Assembly: GCF_001742225.1 (NCBI RefSeq)
Contig: NZ_CP017075.1
Span: forward strand, 868,001 to 932,000
DNA: 64,000 nt
Direction: 5' to 3'
Source: Novosphingobium resinovorum
Lineage (GTDB): Bacteria > Pseudomonadota > Alphaproteobacteria > Sphingomonadales > Sphingomonadaceae
Shown here: one piece after another, positions 29,615 through 37,503 of the stretch
Numbering within the stretch: position 1 is the first letter of the stretch
Layout of the letters: every line of letters starts with the position of its first letter
Position numbers and translations under genes: made by a program
The notes under the pieces: generated by a model
Databases searched by the model: none
Seen by the model: the letters and a program-made list of their open reading frames with translations, nothing else
Told to the model about the DNA's origin: nothing

Positions 29615-30457
29615 CTAAGGAAGATATCCGGCACCATGCAACTTGAAGATCTCTTGCGACCCGTGCCCTTTGAACTCCGCGACCGTCGCCTTCAGTCCGA
29701 TGGTCGCAAGCTGCGCGCGGATACGCCGGACTTCGGGTTCGAGATGCAGGATCGCGTCGCTTTCGGCGATGGCGGAAAGCGCCTGGTCCCATCCGGCCGC
29801 CTCCATCGCGCGGTTGATCGAGCGCTTCTTCATCGCCAGCACGCCGGGCGGGACAAGCGCGATGCGTGACGCCAGCTCCTCGACGCAGGCGATCAGGTTC
29901 TCGGCAGGGACCGCGGCGTTGGCCCAGCCCCATTCCACCGCGGTCCGGCCGTCGATGCTGTTACCCGGCAGGAAGGCGAATTCCTTGGCCCGCCGCCCGC
30001 CGACCTGATGAACCCAAGTCGGCGCGATGAAGCCGCCGCCGATGGGGATGGTCGGCTCGGTGATCGCGGCATCCTGCGCCACGACGAGGATGTCGGCGAA
30101 GCTTGCCATCTGGGCGGCGACGCCGATGCAGTAGCCGTGCACGGCGACGATCACCGGCTTGGGATGGCGCCAGATGTCGCGCCACAGATCGACGTAGCCC
30201 GACAACCGCGTCACGTCTTCCATCGGGCTGCCCTCGGCGTTGTACTGGCCCAGGTCCATCCCCGCGCCAAAGCCCTTGCCGGCACCGCGAATCCCGATCA
30301 CCGGCGCGCCGTCCGCCTTGAGATCGCGCAGCACCGTGCCGAACCGGGCGAGCATCCCGCGCGAGAACGCATTGGCCGCTTCGGGCCGGTCGAGCACGAT
30401 CCAGTCGATCGCGTTCCCGCGCTCCAGCCGGATTCCATCAATCGTACCGTCCGTCAT
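29615..30457 (-). CDS. Enoyl-CoA hydratase/isomerase family protein
   Basis: 280 residues from the ATG of MTDGTIDGIRLERGNAI, with GGGAGCGAAG upstream; a longer frame overlaps the TetR gene and is not favoured. It is a crotonase-fold protein: the oxyanion segment GFGAGMDLGQYN, the HGYCIGVAAQMASFADI helix (HG and G motifs), and the IPIGGGF region. The catalytic glutamates of classic hydratases are not obvious, so the reaction (hydration, isomerisation or ring opening of a CoA ester) is uncertain. It lies at the left edge of the terpenoid-type catabolic island, downstream of a tetR gene on the same strand. Confidence 0.8.
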   Translation of the reverse strand: MTDGTIDGIRLERGNAIDWIVLDRPEAANAFSRGMLARFGTVLRDLKADGAPVIGIRGAGKGFGAGMDLGQYNAEGSPMEDVTRLSGYVDLWRDIWRHPKPVIVAVHGYCIGVAAQMASFADILVVAQDAAITEPTIPIGGGFIAPTWVHQVGGRRAKEFAFLPGNSIDGRTAVEWGWANAAVPAENLIACVEELASRIALVPPGVLAMKKRSINRAMEAAGWDQALSAIAESDAILHLEPEVRRIRAQLATIGLKATVAEFKGHGSQEIFKLHGAGYLP

Positions 30458-30507
30458 CTTCGCTCCCGTCCTCGTTCTTGTCTTCGTGTCCGCCGCCCCG
30501 GTCGCCG

Positions 30508-31158
30508 TCAGCGCTGCAGCCGGAGGGGCAGGCACATGGCCATGACGATCTGTTCCATCGTGTCCTCCAGCGCGTGCTCGAAGGTCTCGGGAAATTCGTG
30601 CGTTTCCATGCGGCTGTGGCGGACCAGCAGGTTTAAGAACATCAGGCTGACGTTCACCAGCCGGCGCTGTGCGACGGCGGCGGGAAGGTAATCGACGCGC
30701 TGGCGCAGCAGGTCGAGCGCCCGGTTGAGCTGGGGCGGGGCCTCGCCGCCGAAGTGTCCGTATTCGTCCCAGTCGCCATGCAGCAGGTACTGCGACAGGA
30801 ACGTGCCGTAGGAGCGATTGGTCCCGCCGTCGAGATGGAGCTGCGGCAGCAGGATGACCTCCAAGATCGAACGGGCATCCCGCGTGCGTCCGGCCGCCTC
30901 CAGCGCGGCGATCATCGCGCCGCGTCCGGGCTCCATCTGGTTCATCCGGAAGTCGAAGATCGCCTGAACCAGACCCTCGCGAGACCCGAAGTGATACTGC
31001 ACCGCGAAATGGTTTCCCTGCCCCGCCTTCGACGCGATTTCGCGCATCGAAACGCCCTGGATGCCGACTTCGGCGAACAGCCGTTCGCCCGTCAGGATGA
31101 GCCGCGTCTTGGGGTCGGCTTCGTCGATATCGGGCGAGATCTGCGGGGTTTCAGCCAT
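30508..31158 (-). CDS. TetR-family transcriptional regulator
   Basis: 216 residues from the ATG of MAETPQISPDIDEADP; an upstream extension runs through the operator and is rejected. The N-terminal helix-turn-helix is typical (ERLFAEVGIQGVSMREIASKAGQGNHFAVQYHFGSREGL). The rest is a helical ligand-binding domain. A 16-bp perfect palindrome lies 26 bases before the start, so it probably represses itself and the enoyl-CoA hydratase downstream, and perhaps the divergent diketocamphane-monooxygenase-like gene. It belongs with the two other regulators of the catabolic island in position. The ligand, probably a CoA ester or terpenoid, is inferred. Confidence 0.88.
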   Translation of the reverse strand: MAETPQISPDIDEADPKTRLILTGERLFAEVGIQGVSMREIASKAGQGNHFAVQYHFGSREGLVQAIFDFRMNQMEPGRGAMIAALEAAGRTRDARSILEVILLPQLHLDGGTNRSYGTFLSQYLLHGDWDEYGHFGGEAPPQLNRALDLLRQRVDYLPAAVAQRRLVNVSLMFLNLLVRHSRMETHEFPETFEHALEDTMEQIVMAMCLPLRLQR

Positions 31159-31183
31159 TGTGCATGCTCTTCGGAATAAGTCA

Positions 31184-31199
31184 TCTGTTTGCAAACAGA
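31184..31199. promoter_or_regulatory. TetR operator, 16-bp palindrome
   Basis: TCTGTTTGCAAACAGA is a perfect palindrome 26 bases upstream of the TetR start on its promoter side. Size and position are typical of autoregulated TetR sites. Confidence 0.65.
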
Positions 31200-31419
31200 C
31201 ATGCTTATGAGGCAGGAATGGCAAGGATGCCAAGCGTTTTAAGCTGACGCCGCGACTTTTCGGTGCGCTGCATCGTTACTGGCCGTGCTGACCTGATGAC
31301 GGTAGATCATTGGATAACGTACCTGAAACAGCCGGTTTATGTTGCAGATGCTAAGAGAATGCGGCCGATGTGCCGCATCGTGCCTGCTCGCCGCCGGCGT
31401 CGATCGCTCTTCCGAATTT

Positions 31420-31465
31420 CACTTTACAAGTGTTTTAAATTCCGTAGCCTATCACTCGTTAGGCT
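31420..31465. promoter_or_regulatory. Inverted repeats upstream of the DKCMO-like gene
   Basis: CACTT-TAC-AAGTG (31420-31432) and AGCCTA/TAGGCT with an eight-base loop (31446-31465) lie 56-100 bases before the monooxygenase start. Either could be a regulator site or a leader hairpin. Confidence 0.35.
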
Positions 31466-31520
31466 GCTTCGCCGGATTCGCGGGTGGCCACCAGGACAGA
31501 AACGAAGAAGGAGAGCGCTG

Positions 31521-32657
31521 ATGGTCATGCAGACCGGCCTTATTTTCCACCCGTACATGCGACCGGGCCGCACGGCCCGCCAGACCTTCGACTGGGGCGT
31601 GCAAAGCTCCATCGCCTGCGACAAGGCGGGTTTCGACACGATGATGATCTCCGAGCATGCCTCGCAGATCTGGGAGAACATCCCCAATCCCGAACTCATC
31701 ATCGCCGCCGCCGCGCTGCAAACCGAAAACATCAGCTTCGCGCCGATGGCTCACATCCTGCCGCACCAGCACCCGACCAAGCTGGCGGTGATGGTTGGCT
31801 GGCTGTCGCAGATCCTGGAGGGTCGCTTCTTCATGGGCATCGGCGCAGGCGCCTATCCCCAGGCATCCTACATGCATGGCATCAAGGATGCCGAGCCCAA
31901 GATGCTCAACGACATGGTGCGTGAATCGCTCTCGATCATGGAGAAGATCTGGGCGCGCGAGCCGTTCTTCTTCGAGGGCAAGTACTGGAACGCCGGCTTC
32001 CCGCAGGAAGATGCGCCCGAGACCGAGGAAGACGAGCAGCACATGCTGGCCGATTTTGCGCCGTGGAACGGGGCATTCCCGGAAATCGCGGTGACCGGCT
32101 TCAGTTCCAATTCCCCGTCGATGAAGCTGGCCGGCGAGCGCAACTTCAAGCCGGTCTCGATCTACTCGGGCATCGATGCGCTGAAGCGTCACTGGGAGAT
32201 CTATTCCGAAGCGAACATCGCCGCCGGCTTCACGCCCGACCGCGCGCGCCATGCGGTCTCGCACACCATCTTCTGCGCCGATACCGATGCAGAGGCCAAG
32301 CGCGAGGTGATGGAAGGCCCGATCGGCTATTGCTTCGAACGCTACCTGATCCCGATCTGGAAGCGTTTCGGCATGATGGACGGGTTCGCCAAGGACCACG
32401 GCATCGACCCGAACGACGCCGATCTGGAATTCCTGGTCGATAAGGTCTTCGTGGTCGGCTCGCCGGATACGGTCGTCGACAAGCTCAACGTGCTGTTCGA
32501 GCAGTGCGGCGGCTGGGGCACGCTGCAGGTGGAATCGCACGACTATTACGACAACCCGGAGCCCTGGTTCCATTCGCTGAACCTGCTGGCCAAGGAAGTG
32601 GCACCGCGCGTCAAGTTGCCCGAGGGCAGCAAGGCACCCGCGACCGCAGACGCCTGA
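31521..32657 (+). CDS. Diketocamphane monooxygenase-like flavin-dependent monooxygenase
   Basis: 378 residues from the ATG of MVMQTGLIFHPYMRPG, with GAAGGAGAG upstream. It is a luciferase-like (LLM) FMN/flavin-diffusible enzyme. From memory its sequence follows 3,6-diketocamphane monooxygenase of the Pseudomonas camphor pathway almost residue for residue: GLIFHPYMRPGR, ISEHASQIWENIPNPEL, MAHILPHQHPTKLA and GIGAGAYPQASYMHG. That enzyme is a type II Baeyer-Villiger monooxygenase that uses reduced FMN from a separate reductase to turn a bicyclic diketone into a lactone. The flavin reductase and P450 genes nearby fit. Substrate specificity is inferred and needs database comparison. Confidence 0.82.
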   Translation: MVMQTGLIFHPYMRPGRTARQTFDWGVQSSIACDKAGFDTMMISEHASQIWENIPNPELIIAAAALQTENISFAPMAHILPHQHPTKLAVMVGWLSQILEGRFFMGIGAGAYPQASYMHGIKDAEPKMLNDMVRESLSIMEKIWAREPFFFEGKYWNAGFPQEDAPETEEDEQHMLADFAPWNGAFPEIAVTGFSSNSPSMKLAGERNFKPVSIYSGIDALKRHWEIYSEANIAAGFTPDRARHAVSHTIFCADTDAEAKREVMEGPIGYCFERYLIPIWKRFGMMDGFAKDHGIDPNDADLEFLVDKVFVVGSPDTVVDKLNVLFEQCGGWGTLQVESHDYYDNPEPWFHSLNLLAKEVAPRVKLPEGSKAPATADA

Positions 32658-32686
32658 TTATCCGCCCGGACTCTCTCCGGCTACCT

Positions 32687-32716
32687 GAGGCGCCGTGGCA
32701 ACGCGGCGCCTCTTTT
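32687..32716 (+). terminator. Terminator after the DKCMO-like gene
   Basis: GAGGCGCCG (32687-32695) and CGGCGCCTC (32704-32712) form a 9-bp stem followed by TTTT. It isolates this gene from the convergent tetR gene to the right. Confidence 0.85.
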
Positions 32717-32774
32717 CGTGTTTGGGGGGGACGGGGCGAATAACGCTCCAGGGCGCGATGGTGCCCCGGAGGCG

Positions 32775-33350
32775 TCAGGGCGCGAAGCCGCCGAGGAAGA
32801 GGTCGGCCGCCTGGTTCGCGATCTGGGTGGGGCCGAGGCGTCCGGCGCGATACCAGCTCGGGCAGGAGTCGAGCATGGCGATCAGGAACTTGCGTGCCAC
32901 GGTGGTCTGCGCATCGTTGCCGGAAGGGCTGGCGGCGACGAGCAGGTCGCGCCAGTAGCTGTCGAACGTCGCATAGGCGGCGAGGACACGCTGCTTCATC
33001 TCGCTGGGAAGATCGCCGAACGACCGCGCTACGGCGGAGGAATAGTCGTCGCCGGACAGCAAGAACTCGACATGGGCGACGATCGCGGCGCGCAGGCGAT
33101 CGACCGGCGCGGTCTCGGGACCGAGCACTTCCACTTTCGCGACGATATGGCGCGTATTGCGGTATATGCCGGAGAGCATCACCTCTTCGACCACTTCGTC
33201 CTTGGACTTGAAATGGTGATAGATGCTGGGCGCCAGCATGCCCGCGCCCTGAGCGATCTCGCTCAACCGGGCGGCGCCGAAGCCCTTGGTCCGCAGAATG
33301 AAGGCTGCGGAATCGAGAATGCGTTTCCTGCCGGAGTCACCGTCGCTCAT
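32775..33350 (-). CDS. TetR-family transcriptional regulator
   Basis: 191 residues. The helix-turn-helix is clear (RILDSAAFILRTKGFGAARL and the recognition segment MLAPSIYHHFKSKDEV). The C-terminal domain is the TetR ligand-binding bundle. It is the last gene of a minus-strand operon: luciferase-like monooxygenase, SMP-30 protein, TetR, with gaps of 54 to 55 bases. It is the best candidate to bind CTAAT-N4-ATTAG upstream of its own operon and upstream of the TonB receptor operon. The assignment is inference from position and a repeated palindrome. Confidence 0.87.
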   Translation of the reverse strand: MSDGDSGRKRILDSAAFILRTKGFGAARLSEIAQGAGMLAPSIYHHFKSKDEVVEEVMLSGIYRNTRHIVAKVEVLGPETAPVDRLRAAIVAHVEFLLSGDDYSSAVARSFGDLPSEMKQRVLAAYATFDSYWRDLLVAASPSGNDAQTTVARKFLIAMLDSCPSWYRAGRLGPTQIANQAADLFLGGFAP

Positions 33351-33404
33351 ATCTGCCGAATAGCCGTTCGGGAGCCTAATGGAAGCCCCGATTGCGCGGA
33401 AGGG

Positions 33405-34340
33405 TCATCCGGCAAAGGGAATTGTCGGCAGGCCTGCGACGGGGGGCGAGAGAATTTCGAACAGTCCGCCGGCCAGCGGCTCCTGGGCAAAGCGCGCATC
33501 GGAATACCCCTGCGATCCGGTGACGAGGAACAGGCGGTCGTGGTTCGCACCGCCGAAGGCCGGGCGCAGGCCCCGCATCACCGGTAGCTGGCGTTCTTCC
33601 AGCAAGGTGGCGTCCGGCGCGAAGCGGCGCAGCTTCCAGCTTTCGTAGAAGGCCATCCAGATGCAGCCTTCGACATCGACCGCCATGCCGTCGGGATAGC
33701 CGTCCTCGGGCGTGAAGTTGAGGAAGTCGCGGCGGTTGGACAATTCGCCGTTGTCGTCGAGGTCATAGGCCCAGGTGACCAGCGGCATGGAATCGTTGAC
33801 GTAGGCGGTGCGCCCGTCCGGGCTGAACGCCGGGCCGTTGGCAGTGACGATGCCGCGCTCTTGCGTCGAGACCGAGCCGTCCGCATCCAGGCGATAGAGT
33901 TCGCCGGTACTGCGCACGTCGAAGTCCTTGAGCGAGCTTTCCTTGTCGTCGGCGGTGGTGCTGTCGTCCCACTGCGCGGTGTCGCACGATCCGGTCCAGT
34001 AGCGGCCCTTGCGGTCGGTCACGCCGTCGTTGAGGCGCGCCTTGCCGGGGTCGGGGATCGGGTGGAGGATCGGCTTGTAAAGCTGCCGGGCGGGGTCGAG
34101 ATGCACCAGCCCGTCGGCGCTGGAGGCGATGAAGCCGCCGCTTGCGCGCGGGGCCAGCGCGCTGACCCACGCGGGCGTGGACCAGCTTTGCTTGCGGCCG
34201 GTTTCAAGCGCGTACCAGTGGACGGCGGGCGCCTCGATATCGACCCAGTAGATGCAACCGTCGCGGGCATCCCATACCGTGCTTTCGCCCAGGATCGCCT
34301 TGGCGTCCCACAGGCAGCGCCAGCCATCACCTTCCATCAT
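33405..34340 (-). CDS. SMP-30/gluconolactonase/LRE-family lactonase-like protein
   Basis: 311 residues, a six-bladed beta-propeller enzyme of the SMP-30 family. The metal-binding residues are recognisable: Glu in LGESTVWD, Asn in RLNDGVTD, Asn in ANGPAFSPDG and Asp in YPDGMAVDVEG. Family members hydrolyse lactones with a divalent metal. In this island a natural role would be opening lactones made by the Baeyer-Villiger-type monooxygenases; this is inference. There is no signal peptide, so it is cytoplasmic. It lies between the second luciferase-like gene and a tetR gene, all on the same strand. Confidence 0.85.
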   Translation of the reverse strand: MMEGDGWRCLWDAKAILGESTVWDARDGCIYWVDIEAPAVHWYALETGRKQSWSTPAWVSALAPRASGGFIASSADGLVHLDPARQLYKPILHPIPDPGKARLNDGVTDRKGRYWTGSCDTAQWDDSTTADDKESSLKDFDVRSTGELYRLDADGSVSTQERGIVTANGPAFSPDGRTAYVNDSMPLVTWAYDLDDNGELSNRRDFLNFTPEDGYPDGMAVDVEGCIWMAFYESWKLRRFAPDATLLEERQLPVMRGLRPAFGGANHDRLFLVTGSQGYSDARFAQEPLAGGLFEILSPPVAGLPTIPFAG

Positions 34341-34395
34341 CGCGCATTCTCTCCGGTCTTCGCCGTGTGCCCGGCGTGTCAGGTCTGGTCGGGGA

Positions 34396-35508
34396 TCAGC
34401 CGGCCGTTTGCAAGCCCGCCGCGCTTTCCACCGGATCGATCGAAACGTTGATGTCCTTGAGCGCGGGGAGTACCTTGCGGGCGATCAGCTCGTAGTTTTC
34501 GAGGCCGACGTCGAAGGGCATGTCGCCGAACTGGGTATAGATGATGAACTTGCCCACGTCGAAGCGCTCCTTCATCACCTTGAGCTTCTCGACCACTTCC
34601 TCGGGCCGGCCCCAGATCTGCAGGTCGGCGAGGAATTCGTTGAACTTCTCGATCCCGTGCTTCTCGACGCTGCGGGCGAGGGCGCCGTAGTATTCGTAGC
34701 CCTCGATGTTGGCGAATTCCTTGTTGCCGAACTGGTAGAACGACGAGGTCGAGCGGGCATATTCGACAAGGTACTTGTCGCGCATCTCCTTGGCCTTGGC
34801 GGCGTCCTCGTTCGCGGCGATGAAGCATACGACGACGGGCTTTGGCGCATTGCGGCCGTTCACCGCCTTGAACCGGTCGCGATAGGTGGCGAGATCCTCG
34901 TCCACCTTGTCCCACGGCTTCTGGGCGATGATCATCAGGCCGACGTCGAGGTTGGCCATCAGCTTCACGGACTCCGGCGAGACGGCCGAGGCGAAGACGC
35001 GGCCGCGATAGCTGGAATAGGGGCGCGGGCGCAGTTCGACGCGGGGCTGCTTCAGATAGTCGCCGTCGTATTCCATCACGCCGGTTTCGAGGCCCTGCAG
35101 CAGCGCCTCCGCATATTCGCGGAACCGTTTGCGCGCCTCGCCCATGGGGACGCCGAAGCCGTCGAACTCTTCCTTGCCGAGACCGCGCCCCATGCCGAGC
35201 ACCGCGCGGCCTTCGGAGAACTGGTCGAGCAGCAGGAAGCTCTCGGCGATGCGCACCGGGTTCTGCCAGGGCAGCACGGTGACGGTGGTGCCCAGCTTGA
35301 TGCGCTTGGTCTGGCCCGCGACCCATGAAAGGAACTGCGGCACGTTGGGGGTCATCATGTAGCCGGTGAAGTGGTGCTCCGGCGTCCAAACGGAATCGAA
35401 GCCCTGGTCTTCCGCGCGCGCCGCGAGCGAAAGTTCGTGCCGGAACACGTCAACGTCCGACACCTGATCGTGCAGGTTCTGAAACGTCAGCCCCAACCCA
35501 ACTTCCAT
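34396..35508 (-). CDS. Luciferase-like flavin-dependent monooxygenase
   Basis: 370 residues from ATG with GGAGATC upstream. It is an LLM-class TIM barrel: EDQGFDSVWTPEHHFTGY, TVTVLPWQNPVRIAESFLLLDQ and VLGMGRGLGKEEFDGFG match the bacterial-luciferase superfamily. It is clearly different from the diketocamphane-type enzyme 2.9 kb away and has the EHHF type of active-site segment. Such enzymes use reduced FMN from a partner reductase to oxygenate ketones, aldehydes or hydrocarbons. It might perform the second ring-oxygenation that OTEMO carries out in Pseudomonas; that is a guess. It leads an operon with SMP-30 and tetR. Confidence 0.8.
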   Translation of the reverse strand: MEVGLGLTFQNLHDQVSDVDVFRHELSLAARAEDQGFDSVWTPEHHFTGYMMTPNVPQFLSWVAGQTKRIKLGTTVTVLPWQNPVRIAESFLLLDQFSEGRAVLGMGRGLGKEEFDGFGVPMGEARKRFREYAEALLQGLETGVMEYDGDYLKQPRVELRPRPYSSYRGRVFASAVSPESVKLMANLDVGLMIIAQKPWDKVDEDLATYRDRFKAVNGRNAPKPVVVCFIAANEDAAKAKEMRDKYLVEYARSTSSFYQFGNKEFANIEGYEYYGALARSVEKHGIEKFNEFLADLQIWGRPEEVVEKLKVMKERFDVGKFIIYTQFGDMPFDVGLENYELIARKVLPALKDINVSIDPVESAAGLQTAG

Positions 35509-35543
35509 GACTCGATCTCCAATCCTTGATTCGTTGCGCTCAA

Positions 35544-35559
35544 CCTAATATGTATTAGG
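35544..35559. promoter_or_regulatory. Operator CTAAT-N4-ATTAG, copy 1
   Basis: CCTAATA-TG-TATTAGG is a perfect 7-bp inverted repeat with a two-base spacer, 36 bases upstream of the luciferase-like start. Its core CTAAT-N4-ATTAG also occurs at 43987-44002 before the TonB receptor. Confidence 0.7.
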
Positions 35560-35630
35560 CAGTCAATGCAAGGCTGTTTTTGCGGGTGAGGCGGGCTGGC
35601 GGGCCTGCGGGCAATTCCGGAAAAGGCGCG

Positions 35631-35659
35631 TATTCTTGCAGAATATCCCTGTAAACAGG
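35631..35659. promoter_or_regulatory. Inverted repeats before the acyl-CoA synthetase operon
   Basis: TATTC-TTGCA-GAATA (35631-35645) and CCTGT-AA-ACAGG (35648-35659) lie about 115-145 bases upstream of the ligase start. They are different from the CTAAT-type site, so this operon may answer to another regulator. Confidence 0.35.
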
Positions 35660-35773
35660 CCGTCATTCCATTCAAAGTGTACGAATTACGGCGCTCCGGA
35701 AGCGATCGCACGGACTGGCTTGACCGCAGCACCTGTCGTGGAATAATTTAACGAGAGTTAGGGAGAAGTTGTG

Positions 35774-37477
35774 ATGACGAGCATGGGCAGCGTGACGAGC
35801 CGCAGGCGGGCGATGGCCGACCGGCATCCCGAATGGCTGTCGTGGACGCTGCACGCCTATCTCGACTGGACGCAGGCGGATTTTGCCGCACGTCCGCTGG
35901 TCGTCACGGACGGCGAAGTGCTCGATTACGGATCGGTCGCGGCGCTGTCGCGCAAGCTGGCCTCGGGGCTGGCGGCGCGCGGCATTGCGGCCGGGGACCG
36001 CGTGGGCCTCGTCATGGCGAACGACCCGATGACGGTGCCGCTGCTTTTCGCGATCTGGCGCGCAGGCGCGGTGGCGGTGCCGATCAACACGCTCTATCGG
36101 CCCGATGAACTGGCGTATGCCGTGCGTGAGGCCGGGTGCGCGCTGCTCGTGGTGATGCGCAGTTTCGGCTCGCGCGATTTTCCGGCGATGCTCGATGCTG
36201 TCCTGCCCGGCTGGCTGGGCGGCGCCTGCGCCGACGCGCCCGAACTCAAGGGCGGGCTGGTGTTCGATCGCGACGCTCCGGCCGATTTCGTGCAGGCGCT
36301 TGCCGGCGATGGCGATGCCGGAGAGATCGCCGTGCCCGTCTCGGCGGACGACCTTGCGGTAATCATGTTCACCTCCGGCACGACCGGATCGCCCAAGGGC
36401 GTCGCCATCACGCACGACAACCTCATGCGCGCGGCCTATGCGGGCGCCTATCATCAGGCGTTCGAGGAGGGGCGCCGGGCGGTGTTCTCCTTGCCGCTCT
36501 ACCATGGGTTCGGCCTGGTGGTCGGGCTGCTTTCGGGCATGGTGGTGGGCGGGGCGATCATTCCCCTGCTGAAGTTCGATCCGCACGCGATCCTCACCGC
36601 GATCGGGCGGCACCGCGCGACGTACCTGATGGGCGTGCCGACGATGACGATCGCGCTGCTGGAACAGGCGGAAAAGGAAAGCTACGATTTCTCCTCGCTC
36701 ACCGCGATCCACAGCGCGGCCGCGCCGACGCCGAGCTGGGTCTGGAAACGGATCCAGGCGACCTTCGGGTGCGAGGACATCATCACCAGCTACGGCCAGA
36801 CCGAAGTGACGGCGACGGTGGTGTGTACAAGCCCCGGCGATCCGATCGACGTGGTATCCGAAACGCAGGGGTGCATCGTCGAGGCGGGCATTGCGGGCAT
36901 GCCCGATCAGGGCGGCCGCATCGCTGAATTCAAGACGATCGACCCGGAAACCGGCGCCGACCTGCCCTGGGGCAGCCCCGGCGAACTGTGCTGCCGCAGT
37001 CCGATGAACAGCAAGGGCTACTTCCGCCGTCCCGACGCCACCGCCGAACTGTTACTGCCCGGCGGGTGGATACGGATGGGCGACCTCGGCCAGTTCCGCG
37101 CGGACGGCAACCTGTTCCTGACCGGCCGTTCCAAGGAACTCTACAAGAGCCGGGGCGAACTGGTCTCGCCCAAGGAACTGGAGCAGTTGCTGACCCGCCA
37201 TCCGGACATTTCGCAAGCGTTCTTCATCGGCATGCCCGACGATCGCTATGGCGAGTGCGGTTGTGCATGGGTCGTGCGGGCGCAGGGGAGCGCGATCTCC
37301 GCGCGCGAAATCGAGGCGTTCATGGCCGGGCAGGTGGCCGCGTACAAGCTGCCGCGCGACATCTGGTTCATCACCGACGAGGAACTGCCCAAGACCGGCA
37401 CCGGCAAGGTCCAGAAGGCGCAGCTCAAGGAAAAGGCGCTGAAGCTGGTCTGGGACATGTCCGTCAGCAGAGCGTGA
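35774..37477 (+). CDS. Acyl-CoA synthetase (AMP-forming, ANL superfamily)
   Basis: 567 residues from an ATG with AGGGAGAA upstream; a GTG one codon earlier is possible. ANL motifs are complete: MFTSGTTGSPKGVAITHDNL (P-loop), SYGQTEVTA (adenylate-binding), MGDLGQFRADGNLFLTGRSK (Asp and hinge) and the catalytic lysine in TGTGKVQKAQLKEKA. It activates a carboxylic acid to its CoA thioester. In the camphor pathway a CoA ligase acts on the cyclopentenyl acetic acid formed after ring opening, and this gene could fill that step; the substrate is inferred. The RibBA-like gene follows 26 bases later on the same strand, so they are one operon. Confidence 0.9.
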   Translation: MTSMGSVTSRRRAMADRHPEWLSWTLHAYLDWTQADFAARPLVVTDGEVLDYGSVAALSRKLASGLAARGIAAGDRVGLVMANDPMTVPLLFAIWRAGAVAVPINTLYRPDELAYAVREAGCALLVVMRSFGSRDFPAMLDAVLPGWLGGACADAPELKGGLVFDRDAPADFVQALAGDGDAGEIAVPVSADDLAVIMFTSGTTGSPKGVAITHDNLMRAAYAGAYHQAFEEGRRAVFSLPLYHGFGLVVGLLSGMVVGGAIIPLLKFDPHAILTAIGRHRATYLMGVPTMTIALLEQAEKESYDFSSLTAIHSAAAPTPSWVWKRIQATFGCEDIITSYGQTEVTATVVCTSPGDPIDVVSETQGCIVEAGIAGMPDQGGRIAEFKTIDPETGADLPWGSPGELCCRSPMNSKGYFRRPDATAELLLPGGWIRMGDLGQFRADGNLFLTGRSKELYKSRGELVSPKELEQLLTRHPDISQAFFIGMPDDRYGECGCAWVVRAQGSAISAREIEAFMAGQVAAYKLPRDIWFITDEELPKTGTGKVQKAQLKEKALKLVWDMSVSRA

Positions 37478-37503
37478 AGACACACAACACAAGGATGAGA
37501 GGA

